A stretch of 64,000 nt of DNA. Source: DATJSN01 sp035504095 (GTDB lineage: Bacteria > Planctomycetota > Phycisphaerae > WQYP01). The notes under the pieces were generated by a model. That model did no database searches. It was not told the DNA's origin and saw nothing but the letters and a program-made list of their open reading frames with translations. Position 1 is the first letter of the stretch. The number at the start of each line of letters is the position of its first letter. The position numbers and the translations under genes are program-made. Location: positions 12,895 through 76,894 of the forward strand of contig DATJSN010000045.1 in assembly GCA_035504095.1 (NCBI GenBank). The letters are read 5' to 3'. Positions 35,535 through 44,822 of the stretch are shown piece by piece.

Positions 35535-37646
35535 ATGAATCATCTCGCCGGTGAAAAATCTCCTTACCTGCTCCAACACGTCAAAAATCCGATTGACTGG
35601 TATCCGTGGGGTACTGAAGCATTTGCCAAAGCAAAACGTGAAAATAAGCCCATTTTTCTTTCCGTCGGATATGCCGCCTGCCATTGGTGCCATGTAATGG
35701 AAAGGGAATCGTTTGTCGATCGGCAGATCGCGGACTTTCTCAACGGACATTTTGTGGCGATAAAGGTGGACCGGGAAGAACGTCCTGACGTTGACGCCAT
35801 TTACATGGAGTTTGTAACAGCCACGACAGGCCGCGGCGGCTGGCCGATGACGGCGTTCTTAACTCCTGACCTGCAACCTTTTATGGGCGGTACTTATTTT
35901 CCGCCTGAAGATCGTGGCGGCATGCCCGGCCTGAAAAGCATTTTGATCCGTATCAATGAGTTATGGGTTAAGGAACGGGAAAAAATAACAAATTATGTTC
36001 AACAAATCAGAGAAGTCTTGTGGGAAAAACCTTTGGAAACGCCATTGGAAGATGCCGATTTATCTCCCGCGCCGTTGAATGCCGGTTACGAACCGCTCCG
36101 AGCGCATTTTGACTCGACTTTCGGTGGTTTCGGCTCTGAACCAAAATTTCCCTCGCCGACAACGCTGGATTTTCTTCTGCATTATTATCACCGCTCCGGT
36201 AAGCGTGAAGCCCTGGAAATGGTTCTCAAGACGCTCAAGGCCATGGCCAATGGCGGCATCTACGACCAATTGGGCGGTGGCTTTCATCGCTATTCAACCG
36301 ACCGGCGATGGTTTTTGCCGCACTTTGAAAAAATGCTTTATGACCAGGCGCAATTAACGAACGTTTATCTTGACGCATGGCTGATCACACGCGACCCGTT
36401 TTTTACCGACATTGCCCGCGACGTTTTGGAATATGTCTTGCGCGAAATGACCGCTCCAGATGGAAACTTTTTTTGTGCCCAGGATGCCGACAGTGCTCTG
36501 GCCGACGACGCATCTGGAGAAAAACATGAGGGTGCTTTCTTTATCTGGAGTTTTCAGGAACTTGCCGCTGCGTTGACATCAGATGAATTGCAAACTTTTA
36601 CCCACCATTATGGCGTTAAAGAAAAAGGCAACGTCGAACATGACCCCTTTAATGAATTTGCCGGTAAAAATGCGCTCTATATCGCAAATACAATCGATCA
36701 GACGGCCAAACAATTTGCCAAAAGCACCTATGAAGTAGCGGAATTAGTAAAAAGTGCCCGACATAAACTGCTGCGCATTCGCGGCCAAAGGCCCCATCCG
36801 CTCCTTGACGATAAATCGCTGGTTTCCTGGAATGGCCTGATGATTCGGACATTTGCCCGTGCAGGTCGCGTTCTTTCCGAACCCCGCTATCTGTTAGCCG
36901 CCACCAAAGCCGCGGAGTTTATCTATGCGAATCTCTATAACCCACAGACCACGACATTGCTGCGCCGATGGCGTGACGGCCAGGCCGCAATCACCGGTTT
37001 TCTTGATGACTATGCATTTTTAATTCAGGCTCTGTTGGATCTCTATGAATGCACATTAGAGATTCGCTGGCTTAAGTGGGCAGATCAACTGCAGGATGCT
37101 CAGGATAAATTATTCTGGGATTCACAGCGGAATGGGTATTATTTTACTCCGGCTGATGCTGCCAGTTCACTTCCCCGAACCAGAGATCGTGGTGACAACG
37201 TTGAACCCGCTGGTAACTCGGTTGCGGCCCTGAATTTATTGCGTTTCGGATATATACTCGACCAAAAAGACCGCATCCTGAAAGCTAAAAAGACGCTCAG
37301 TTCTTTTACGGAGCAATTCAACCACTCCCCCACCGCCTGGACGACGATGCTGACGGCGTTGAATTGGTATCTGAATAAACCCAGGCAAATCATTTTGGCT
37401 GGCAGTCCGTCGGCTCAATCGACTTTGGATATGCTGCATCATGTTTTCAATCTTTATATGCCAATCCAAGTGCTTCTTTGCGCCGATGGCGGAACGGGTC
37501 AAAATTTCCTGGGCCAATATGTGGAATTTATCAAAGCCATCAAAGTTATTGATGGCAAAACCACGGTATATGTTTGCCATGACTACACTTGTCAGACGCC
37601 GACTTCCGACCCGGCTGAACTATCCAAAATTCTGCAACAGGCTTAA
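35535..37646 (+). CDS. Thioredoxin-domain protein (YyaL/DUF255 family)
   Basis: 703 aa. The N-terminal DUF255 thioredoxin-like domain has NHLAGEKSPYLLQHVKNPIDWYPW and the CxxC active site in YAACHWCHVMERESF, then RPDVDAIYM and GGWPMTAFLTPDLQPF. The rest is an (alpha/alpha)6 barrel as in six-hairpin glycosidases and AGE-type epimerases (LGGGFHRYSTD, HFEKMLYDQAQL, DADS, SWNGLMIRTFARAG). Full length. Function of the family is poorly known. Confidence 0.92.
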   Translation: MNHLAGEKSPYLLQHVKNPIDWYPWGTEAFAKAKRENKPIFLSVGYAACHWCHVMERESFVDRQIADFLNGHFVAIKVDREERPDVDAIYMEFVTATTGRGGWPMTAFLTPDLQPFMGGTYFPPEDRGGMPGLKSILIRINELWVKEREKITNYVQQIREVLWEKPLETPLEDADLSPAPLNAGYEPLRAHFDSTFGGFGSEPKFPSPTTLDFLLHYYHRSGKREALEMVLKTLKAMANGGIYDQLGGGFHRYSTDRRWFLPHFEKMLYDQAQLTNVYLDAWLITRDPFFTDIARDVLEYVLREMTAPDGNFFCAQDADSALADDASGEKHEGAFFIWSFQELAAALTSDELQTFTHHYGVKEKGNVEHDPFNEFAGKNALYIANTIDQTAKQFAKSTYEVAELVKSARHKLLRIRGQRPHPLLDDKSLVSWNGLMIRTFARAGRVLSEPRYLLAATKAAEFIYANLYNPQTTTLLRRWRDGQAAITGFLDDYAFLIQALLDLYECTLEIRWLKWADQLQDAQDKLFWDSQRNGYYFTPADAASSLPRTRDRGDNVEPAGNSVAALNLLRFGYILDQKDRILKAKKTLSSFTEQFNHSPTAWTTMLTALNWYLNKPRQIILAGSPSAQSTLDMLHHVFNLYMPIQVLLCADGGTGQNFLGQYVEFIKAIKVIDGKTTVYVCHDYTCQTPTSDPAELSKILQQA

Positions 37647-37650
37647 AGCT

Positions 37651-38469
37651 CTAATCAAGAACTCTTCGAAGACATTCGACCATGGGACGCTGACGGAATA
37701 ATTCCAGGCCGCGTTGTGCCTGGTTTTCGCGAAGCTCGGTATTTTTTAGATAATCCAAACATGTTTGTGTTATCTGTTCATACGCAACATCAGCGATCAT
37801 GCCACTGAAAGGATTGGCTGGAGAATCTTCGGAAATCACGCAACATCCATTATTGAGCAGATACGAAACCCTTACCTGCTCCATGATTTTTGTCTGATAG
37901 TAGTGGACATTCAACACAATCTTGGCGCGGGCAATCCAAGCATCGCGTTGCGCGCCATAAAGACCATAAATGGTTTCCAAACGACAACGTTGCCGAAGTT
38001 CGTCAAATATCTTTTGGCGGCGCGCATTCATTGAGCCGTAAAATAGCACATCGACGTCCTGGGTGGCATGGGGAATGGCCCTTAACGCCTCGTGAAAGCC
38101 AATCGGCAGAAGTTTTAGATTGTTTAAACCCTTTCCCTTAAGAAAAGCGATGTTGTCCGGACTGAAATCCCAGATTTCACGTGCACGCTGAAGCACTGCC
38201 AGCCGAGTGGCGTTAAACCAGCCTTCCTTGTCAGAAAGTTGTTCCAATTGATAGATAATGCAATCATAGCCCTTTGGGATCGATTCAGCAGCAACCAGAT
38301 GATATCCCAGCAGCACATTGACCGCTTGGGAATCCAACTCGTTAATCCTTAATGTCGAGGTCCGTCCAAGTGACGCAAATGAATAGTGCAGCAGCCGACC
38401 GATATCCCACAACGCCATGGAATGCGGATAGTTCGCCGGTTGCGCCAAGATCACGTTATAGCCGATCAT
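37651..38469 (-). CDS. Glycosyltransferase-like protein
   Basis: 272 aa. No strong motif, but the arrangement (DVLFYGSMNARRQKIFDELRQ, then ARAKIVLNVHYYQTKIMEQVRVSYLLNNGCCVISE) resembles the donor half of GT-B glycosyltransferases of the group 1 / CgeB type. It converges on the DUF255 gene 4 nt away. Donor and acceptor unknown. Confidence 0.65.
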   Translation of the reverse strand: MIGYNVILAQPANYPHSMALWDIGRLLHYSFASLGRTSTLRINELDSQAVNVLLGYHLVAAESIPKGYDCIIYQLEQLSDKEGWFNATRLAVLQRAREIWDFSPDNIAFLKGKGLNNLKLLPIGFHEALRAIPHATQDVDVLFYGSMNARRQKIFDELRQRCRLETIYGLYGAQRDAWIARAKIVLNVHYYQTKIMEQVRVSYLLNNGCCVISEDSPANPFSGMIADVAYEQITQTCLDYLKNTELRENQAQRGLELFRQRPMVECLRRVLD

Positions 38470-38628
38470 TTTTCCACTGTTCTAAATAAAATGCAGATTC
38501 CATGTTAAAACGTGTTTCATAATCCAAGATTATTCCAACCACTTTTTTATCGCAAGCAAAGATTGCCATGCGAACGACTGAGCTTCACAACCTTCATCAT
38601 TTGTTAATTTTTTTGCAGGCAAACCACT

Positions 38629-38634
38629 TATAAT
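38629..38634 (+). promoter_or_regulatory. -10 hexamer candidate
   Basis: Perfect TATAAT 32 nt before the HAD-hydrolase gene; the -35 region is T-rich and weak. Confidence 0.35.
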
Positions 38635-38665
38635 GATGATAGAATCAACGCACTTTTGGTGAGAC

Positions 38666-39349
38666 ATGAAAAGAAAATCGAATAAACACCGGGTGGTATT
38701 TCTCTTCGACGTGGACAATACGCTTCTGGATAACGATCACGTAGTCCGAGACCTTCAAGAGCATTTGGACCGGAAATTCGGCGTCGAATCGCGCAAGCGT
38801 TATTTTGAAATTTTTGAAGAATTGCGGAGCGAACTCGGATATGCGGACTATCTTGGCGCCTTACAGCGTTATCGTCTGGGAAATCCCACCGAGCCCAGGC
38901 TGTTGGAGATGTCATCTTTTCTGGTGGATTACCCTTTCGCCAACCGGCTTTATCCCAATTCACTCGACGCCGTAGCGCACTGTAAGCAATGGGGACCGGC
39001 GGTCGTATTATCCGATGGAGACGTGGTATTCCAGCCGCGCAAGGTGCAACGCTCCGGGATTTTCGAAGCTGTCGACGGCCACGTTTTGATTTACATTCAC
39101 AAGGAGCAGATGCTCGACGACGTTGCCGCACGTTATCCAGCCGATCATTATGTGCTGATCGATGACAAAGTGCGGATTTTGGCCGCCGTTAAGGAGCGCT
39201 GGGGACCGCAGCTTACAACGGTATTCCCTCGTCAGGGCCATTATGCCCTGGATCAGAAAGCCGTTCGATCGTTTCCGCCACCGGATATCAAACTCGAGCG
39301 CATCGGCGATTTGACCCAATATGATCTGGTGGATTTAATTAAACCCTGA
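38666..39349 (+). CDS. HAD-family hydrolase
   Basis: 227 aa. HAD motif I FDVDNTLLDND, motif II-like VVLSDGD, motif III lysine in VFQPRKVQ and motif IV LIDDKVRIL. Expected to be a phosphatase with Asp nucleophile. It is followed by the DUF2090 aldolase-like gene (21 nt) and then by an overlapping GT2 gene, so the substrate may be a sugar phosphate. Confidence 0.85.
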   Translation: MKRKSNKHRVVFLFDVDNTLLDNDHVVRDLQEHLDRKFGVESRKRYFEIFEELRSELGYADYLGALQRYRLGNPTEPRLLEMSSFLVDYPFANRLYPNSLDAVAHCKQWGPAVVLSDGDVVFQPRKVQRSGIFEAVDGHVLIYIHKEQMLDDVAARYPADHYVLIDDKVRILAAVKERWGPQLTTVFPRQGHYALDQKAVRSFPPPDIKLERIGDLTQYDLVDLIKP

Positions 39350-39370
39350 TAACCGTTTGGAGAACAAGCG

Positions 39371-40291
39371 ATGGTAGGCGGATATAACAAACCTTTGTAC
39401 ATTTTGCCGTTCGATCATCGTCATTCCTATGGCGCGGAAGTGTTCGGCTATCACGACCCGCTTACACCAGCACAGATTGAAGATATCGCCCAAAGCAAAG
39501 CCGTGATTTACGGAGGCTTTAAAGCGGCGCTTGAAGCCGGGGTATCCCGTCAATACGCGGGTATTCTCGTGGATGAAGAGTTCGGCGCCGCCATATTGGA
39601 AGACGCCTTTCATCATGGCTACATCATGGCGCTCTCCACGGAAAAAAGCGGTCAGCACGAATTCGACTTTGAATACGGCAACGATTTCGCCAAACATATT
39701 GAACGCTTCAATCCGACATTCGCTAAGGTCCTGGTTCGCTATAACCCGGACGGCGACGCAGAAATGAACAAAAGACAGGCCGACCGACTGAAAAAGCTTT
39801 CGCAATATCTCACCTCCACAAATCGGCACTTTATGTTTGAATTACTTGTTCCCGCTGAACCGCGACAGCTTGAACAACTCGGCGGTGACAAACAAAAATA
39901 TGATCTTCAGTTGCGTCCGAAACTGATGGTTAAAGCAATTCAACAACTCCAGGACGCCGGGGTTGAACCGGATATATGGAAAATCGAGGGACTTGAAAGC
40001 CGCGACGATTGCCGCGTCATCGTCGATATCGCCCGCCGTGGAGGTCGAAATGATGTCGGATGTATTGTTCTGGGCAGAGGCGAAAGCGAAGCCAAGGTGA
40101 TCCAATGGTTGAAAATCGCCGCCGGCGTACCGGGTTTTATTGGTTTTGCCGTCGGCCGGTCCAGCTTTTTACAATCCATTAAAGATTTGCGAGCGGGCAA
40201 AATTGACCGGGGAATTGCGGTCTCTCACGTGGCGGAAAAATACCGTGAATGGGTTGATGTCTTTCAGAATGCTCAGAGAAATGCTTCGTGA
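39371..40291 (+). CDS. IolC-like aldolase (DUF2090)
   Basis: 306 aa. LYILPFDHRHSYGAEVFG and AGILVDEEFGAAILEDA with lysine-containing FAKVLVRYNPDGD strands and FMFELLVPA, WKIEGLESRDD, VLGRGESEAKVIQWL, GFIGFAVGRSSF match the DUF2090 domain, which forms the C-terminal part of IolC-type proteins of inositol catabolism (aldolase fold). Here it stands alone. Product class by fold only; substrate unknown. GGAG 8 nt before the ATG. Confidence 0.82.
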   Translation: MVGGYNKPLYILPFDHRHSYGAEVFGYHDPLTPAQIEDIAQSKAVIYGGFKAALEAGVSRQYAGILVDEEFGAAILEDAFHHGYIMALSTEKSGQHEFDFEYGNDFAKHIERFNPTFAKVLVRYNPDGDAEMNKRQADRLKKLSQYLTSTNRHFMFELLVPAEPRQLEQLGGDKQKYDLQLRPKLMVKAIQQLQDAGVEPDIWKIEGLESRDDCRVIVDIARRGGRNDVGCIVLGRGESEAKVIQWLKIAAGVPGFIGFAVGRSSFLQSIKDLRAGKIDRGIAVSHVAEKYREWVDVFQNAQRNAS

Positions 40292-41052
40292 CAAAATCAG
40301 ATCAAGCAGCTTTAGACAATCATGCTGCGGCCGCTTTACCGCCGAAGTTTTCCATCCTTATTCCCGCGCACAACGAAGAAAAATTCATCGGTAAATGCCT
40401 GGAGTCTATTCACGCTGCTGCCAGAGCGTACCCGCACCAGGTCGAAATCATTGTGGCGTTAAATCGCTGTACCGACCGAACCTCAGAAATAGCCGCATCC
40501 CTTGGCGCTGTTATTGTCGAGCAGCCTGAAAAAAGCATTGCCAAAACGCGCAATGCCGCCGCACGCGCCTCGCGCGGAGACATCATTGTTACCATTGACG
40601 CCGATTCCGTCATGTCCCCGGATATGCTGGTTCAAATTGATCAGGCCATCACCAGCGGTAAATTTATTGGCGGCGGCGTGAGGATTATGCCGGACCGTTA
40701 TTCCCTGGGAATTCTTTTTACGGCGATTGTTCTTATTCCCATTCTTTTATTTCATCGTTTTTCCGGAGGATTATTCTGGTGCCGGCGTGAAACTTTTGAA
40801 ACTCTTGGCGGCTTTGACGAAACCATGGTTTCGGTCGAAGACATCGATTTTTCCCGCCGATTGCGTCTTTATGGAAAATCCCGCGGCCTGCGTTTTACCA
40901 CGCTTTGGAAACCTTATATCGTTACATCGACGCGCAAGGCCGATTACTTTGGGGATTGGCATTTGCTGCGCAACCCCGGCCTGGTTGTGCGTCTTTTGAG
41001 CGGTCGCGACCGCACCGCTGCCGACCAATATTACTACGATGTTCGGCGCTGA
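40288..41052 (+). CDS. Glycosyltransferase family 2
   Basis: 254 aa GT-A fold transferase: FSILIPAHNEEKFIGKCLESI, TIDADSVMSPD (DxD-like metal site), WCRRETFETLGGFDETMVSVEDIDFSRRLR. One hydrophobic segment (GILFTAIVLIPILLF) suggests membrane contact. GTG start overlaps the previous stop (GTGA), so it is translationally coupled to the DUF2090 gene. Confidence 0.88.
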   Translation: MTKSDQAALDNHAAAALPPKFSILIPAHNEEKFIGKCLESIHAAARAYPHQVEIIVALNRCTDRTSEIAASLGAVIVEQPEKSIAKTRNAAARASRGDIIVTIDADSVMSPDMLVQIDQAITSGKFIGGGVRIMPDRYSLGILFTAIVLIPILLFHRFSGGLFWCRRETFETLGGFDETMVSVEDIDFSRRLRLYGKSRGLRFTTLWKPYIVTSTRKADYFGDWHLLRNPGLVVRLLSGRDRTAADQYYYDVRR

Positions 41053-41067
41053 CGTATTGATTCCCCA

Positions 41068-42306
41068 CTACTGCGGCGGAAGATATAGATTAGCTATATT
41101 TGCCTGCACCTGGTCCTGCGGAATTTTAGACAGATATTCTGCATAACCCTTTTTGCCATAAGCATTTTGCGCTTCGAGCAAAAGTGGAATTAAAGTATCC
41201 GTGTCGATTTTTGCCCTCTGCGAACGAGGCCATTTCTTTTCATAAAACGCATAAGGTAGAATGTAATCAAGTGCTTGTTGAATCCCTGCCCCGTCCTGAG
41301 TTTTAAAATGCCATAAGTCCACGCCGGCGCTACGCGCCAGATTCGCCAGGTCCGTCTGGGCGGTCAGGTTAAACAGACAATAACTCAACCCCTCATTGCG
41401 CACCTGTTCGAGTGGTTGCTCACCGTCGGGCTTAATTTGCCCGGGTATGCGTTTGGTCTGATCGTGCATAAAAATAGCTTTGGCTTCGTCTGTTTTGCCT
41501 AAATAAAGTAAAAGCGCTGCTTCCTGAACGTTAATCCATGTCCCGTGATTATTTTCTGCGCTGCGTTCGGCCTTGGCGTTGGGGCTGGTATCCAGCCATG
41601 AATCATAAGCCTCTAACCACGTATGCATTTGTTGTGCGTCCTGGTTGCTCCAACCCGGGGCGTCGTTTAACAATCCCAACGCGTCGACAAGCTGGTACAT
41701 CCAGCGAAATTCAATAAGCCCTTCGCCGCGAATCGTATTATCCCCAAGCACTAACTGCGCCGCTTTCATGTTTGGATTCATCCGTGTTGCCGGGTCCAGA
41801 AACCAAACTCGCAATAATTCTCCCGCATGTTCGGAATACGCTGCATTTCCCGTAAACCAGTAAGCTAGTGCAAGTCTGTATATGGCGGGTATCACCTTCT
41901 GAAAGCGCGGTGAGTCTCCCTGATTGATCACGGCGTGGTCGTAATATCCGTCCCGGCGAATGTAAGGCAAGCCATTGGGTGTATTGGGGTTCGGCCAGTA
42001 ATAGTCGGCATACGAAACATAATCGTGTTTATCGCCTGATGGGCCTGCCTTGGGTTTGTCCATCACTGAAAGAGGTTTTATGTCCAAATCCTGATTGGCC
42101 TGATCGATTAGCGACTGCAAAGCCGATTCCAGCGCCGGGTCTTTTTGTTCTAAACGGTTGCGGACATCAACCAATGCCTGCGGACTTATTGAAAACACCC
42201 GTGGCAACTCAACAGGCGTCTGGCTATCCCCCATTGCGGGTGTGAACGCGAAAAGAAGCGAAATCGCCAGCAATAGGATTAACCCGAGAAGAAATTTTTT
42301 GAGCAT
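41068..42306 (-). CDS. Secreted alginate-lyase-family protein
   Basis: 412 aa with a clear signal peptide (LKKFLLGLILLLAISLLFAFTPAMG). The alginate_lyase (PF05426) pattern follows: DKHDYVSYADYYWPNPNTPNG..YIRRDGYYD, YAYWFTGNAAYSEHAGELLRVWFLD and ENNHGTWINVQEAALLLYLG, where the NNHG His is the catalytic region. It would cut a uronate polysaccharide by beta-elimination in periplasm or outside. AAGGAA 6 nt before the ATG. Confidence 0.87.
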   Translation of the reverse strand: MLKKFLLGLILLLAISLLFAFTPAMGDSQTPVELPRVFSISPQALVDVRNRLEQKDPALESALQSLIDQANQDLDIKPLSVMDKPKAGPSGDKHDYVSYADYYWPNPNTPNGLPYIRRDGYYDHAVINQGDSPRFQKVIPAIYRLALAYWFTGNAAYSEHAGELLRVWFLDPATRMNPNMKAAQLVLGDNTIRGEGLIEFRWMYQLVDALGLLNDAPGWSNQDAQQMHTWLEAYDSWLDTSPNAKAERSAENNHGTWINVQEAALLLYLGKTDEAKAIFMHDQTKRIPGQIKPDGEQPLEQVRNEGLSYCLFNLTAQTDLANLARSAGVDLWHFKTQDGAGIQQALDYILPYAFYEKKWPRSQRAKIDTDTLIPLLLEAQNAYGKKGYAEYLSKIPQDQVQANIANLYLPPQ

Positions 42307-42452
42307 GTATATTCCTTAAACCATTAGCCCACCTATATAACGCCGAATAGGCAATCTTATTATTGTACTTTTAGCCTTTCTACTTTTAAATTATTACTCC
42401 AATCCGGTCCCTTGGACTCGCCCAGGCCTATTCGTATAATCTGCTCTGGTTT

Positions 42453-42470
42453 TTTTGTTAGAGGTTCTAG
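42453..42470. repeat. Solo end of the palindromic-element family
   Basis: TTTTGTTAGAGGTTCTAG, differing by one base from the solo copy at 28174. It ends directly at the ATG of the next gene and supplies its AGAGG ribosome-binding site. Confidence 0.6.
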
Positions 42471-42875
42471 ATGAAATTTATTGTCGAAGAAGTTAAGCCT
42501 GGATTCATCACACTCAACGCTCCGGGCACAAATTATCGCAACACATTCAAATGGGCCGGCACACAGATGCCCGAGGTCGGCAAAAAAATATTTGGAACTA
42601 TTTACGCCGTGGCCCGAAAAATTGAAGAAGTCAGCGACGGCGGCAACTATGTGGAGCCCCTTTTTGGCCTGCCGCGTCGCATGCAGGGACTGGTATTGTC
42701 TCAGGACACGCTGAAAAACGAGTTATTGGTATTGGTTGGTTATCAGGTCCGCGTAACTGTTCCTGCAACCCAGAATGCTGGTGATTTTGCCGTCGGTTCG
42801 CGCGTCGGCTGGGATAACGCCGAACAACCGTCATTTATGGCTGAAGCATCCGACGCAATAACCACCGGCGCATAA
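42471..42875 (+). CDS. Protein of unknown function
   Basis: 134 aa, no signal or membrane segment, no cysteine or enzyme motif. Strand-rich sequence with VLVGYQVRVTVPATQN and FAVGSRVGWDN could form a small beta-barrel. I first considered EF-P, but the EF-P loop and length do not fit. The ATG is immediately preceded by the solo repeat at 42453. Confidence 0.65.
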   Translation: MKFIVEEVKPGFITLNAPGTNYRNTFKWAGTQMPEVGKKIFGTIYAVARKIEEVSDGGNYVEPLFGLPRRMQGLVLSQDTLKNELLVLVGYQVRVTVPATQNAGDFAVGSRVGWDNAEQPSFMAEASDAITTGA

Positions 42876-42925
42876 ATTCGTCGCGGTGCAGAATCAACCT
42901 GCCAATGCTAGAATATTGCCTGAAC

Positions 42926-42997
42926 GCGGGCGTAACTCAATGGCAGAGTGCCAGCCTTCCAAGCTGGCTGTTGTGGGTTCGAGTCCCATCGCCCGCT
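42926..42997 (+). tRNA. tRNA-Gly (anticodon TCC)
   Basis: Full cloverleaf: acceptor GCGGGCG/CGCCCGC, D stem ACTC/GAGT, anticodon stem CCAGC/GCTGG around loop CTTCCAA, T stem GTGGG/CCCAT with TTCGAGT. Discriminator base is T, normal for Gly. The CCA end is not encoded. Confidence 0.96.
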
Positions 42998-43111
42998 TTA
43001 AATTGACACTTCTGTACTGCAGTTTTTTGACAGAATTGTGAAATAACCTAGAATTCATTTTTCGCATCTTCGCATTACTTCGCGTCGAAGATCGCCCGGA
43101 TCCACTAAAAA

Positions 43112-44785
43112 ATGGAAATCGGTGTGGCAATTTACCAGGAACATACTCCAAGTTTTGCAGACAAGTTAGCCACACGGCAATCTGCCGTTCTGAACTCTCC
43201 TTCCAACCTTTTTTTCGGCGGCCGATTTGACCGTGTGTGTGACTGGTGGGTCATAGCGTTGCTTATTATGGCAGTGTCTTGGCGGCTTATCGCATTTTTC
43301 CTGCGCATGCCAATGTGGGGCGATGAAGCCATGCTCGATCTGAACATTATGAATCGCAGCCTCTCCCAAATGCTTCGCCCGTTGGATTACGGCCAGGTGG
43401 CGCCGCCGTTGTTTCTAATTGGCGAATGGTTGATGCAGCATATCTTCGGTTCTTCGGAATTTGCCGTACGGCTCTTGCCGCTGGCGGCTGGACTCGCGGC
43501 AGTGGTCATCTTTTGGCAATGGAGCCGGATGCTTCTCGGTTCATTAGGAACGTTAATCGCCGTAGGTTTTTTTGCTCTGGGTTATTACCTGGTGCGGCAC
43601 AGTGTCGAGATGAAGCCTTATTCAATGGACCAATTCGCCTCGTTGTGCCTTTATTTTCTTGGTACGGCATGGCTGATTAAACCCAAACCGTTTTATCTAC
43701 TCGCAGCCGCGGTTTTGATGCCGATTTTGTTCGGACTCTCTTATCCTGTGGTCTTTGTCGCCGGCGGTTTATGCCTGGCCGTGGTGGTGGAATTATTAAA
43801 AAACCGCTCCATTGCTAACTGGTTTGCATGGTTCATTTATACCGTCGCCACACTGATTAGTTTTCTGGCCGTGCTGAAAATTGCCGGCGAAGGCCAATAT
43901 CAACAAACCGCACCGGCCATGCTGGCGTACTGGCAGGACTCTTTCCCGCCTCATAATCCATTCAGGTTTGTGATCTGGCTTATAAACATCCATACGGGCA
44001 ACATGTTTGCCTATCCTGTGGGCGGTAGAAACGGCGGCAGCACTGCGACTTTTCTTTTATTCCTGGTGGGTTTGGCGGTTTTTTACCAACGCAAAAGAAA
44101 ATTCCTGGTTTTATTGCTTGCACCTTTTGCTCTTACTTTTATTGCCGCTGTAATGCAGCGTTATCCCTATGGAGGAAGCGACCGCGTAGCTCAACATCTT
44201 GCTCCAGTGATCTGCCTTTTGGCCGGTGCAGGCGTTGCCTCTCTGGTGGAATGGTTTGTGCAGCGAAAAGACTGGATCAGTGCAACGCCCTATGTTGCCG
44301 GTATTCTGTTCATGATTGTGGGAATAATTGGCATAACCAAAGACATTATTCACCCATATAAAACGCCTGCGGACCAGAAAGCCCGGCAGATTGTCGAAAA
44401 TGTTTTATCGTTGCAACGCGGCGGCAGTGGCGTTGCAGTGCTTCAGCGGCAATCCGCTGTTCCGGTCAACTTTCAGCTTTATTTGCGCTGGTCTGGAAAT
44501 GGAATCATTTGGAATGCTCTGGCCGATCAGACTTGGACGTACATGCCAACCCCGCACTGGGTCGAATTGAATTTCGATTCAAACTTAAGCGGTAACGCGC
44601 TTTTGCCTCAGTCAAATAACGCTCAGGACATATGGCAAGTTACCGGCCAGGATACATGGTACGTGCAAATCGGGCCACAGCAGTACGGCCCTACGTTTTG
44701 CCAGGCGGTTTATTTGACCAAAGGCTTAGCGGCTTCAAATTCAGCCGCAACAACGACAAATGAGCCTTCGCTACAGCCTCAATAA
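43112..44785 (+). CDS. Membrane glycosyltransferase (GT39/ArnT-like)
   Basis: 557 aa with about ten membrane helices. The GT-C pattern is present: the first periplasmic loop has FLRMPMWGDEAMLDLNIMNRSL with the conserved acidic GDE, then PPLFLIGEWLMQHIFGSSEFAVRLLPLAAGL, typical of GT39 / dolichol-mannosyltransferase-type proteins. It would transfer sugar from a polyprenyl-phosphate donor outside the membrane. A hydrophilic C-terminal domain of about 120 residues follows. Acceptor unknown. Confidence 0.85.
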   Translation: MEIGVAIYQEHTPSFADKLATRQSAVLNSPSNLFFGGRFDRVCDWWVIALLIMAVSWRLIAFFLRMPMWGDEAMLDLNIMNRSLSQMLRPLDYGQVAPPLFLIGEWLMQHIFGSSEFAVRLLPLAAGLAAVVIFWQWSRMLLGSLGTLIAVGFFALGYYLVRHSVEMKPYSMDQFASLCLYFLGTAWLIKPKPFYLLAAAVLMPILFGLSYPVVFVAGGLCLAVVVELLKNRSIANWFAWFIYTVATLISFLAVLKIAGEGQYQQTAPAMLAYWQDSFPPHNPFRFVIWLINIHTGNMFAYPVGGRNGGSTATFLLFLVGLAVFYQRKRKFLVLLLAPFALTFIAAVMQRYPYGGSDRVAQHLAPVICLLAGAGVASLVEWFVQRKDWISATPYVAGILFMIVGIIGITKDIIHPYKTPADQKARQIVENVLSLQRGGSGVAVLQRQSAVPVNFQLYLRWSGNGIIWNALADQTWTYMPTPHWVELNFDSNLSGNALLPQSNNAQDIWQVTGQDTWYVQIGPQQYGPTFCQAVYLTKGLAASNSAATTTNEPSLQPQ

Positions 44786-44822
44786 AAATATAAAGCAGTA
44801 GACAATTCCGTCGCGGCAACCG

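Noticed and set aside
42471..42875. Elongation factor P.
   Set aside because: Length is 134 aa against about 185, and the EF-P lysine loop and domain pattern are absent.
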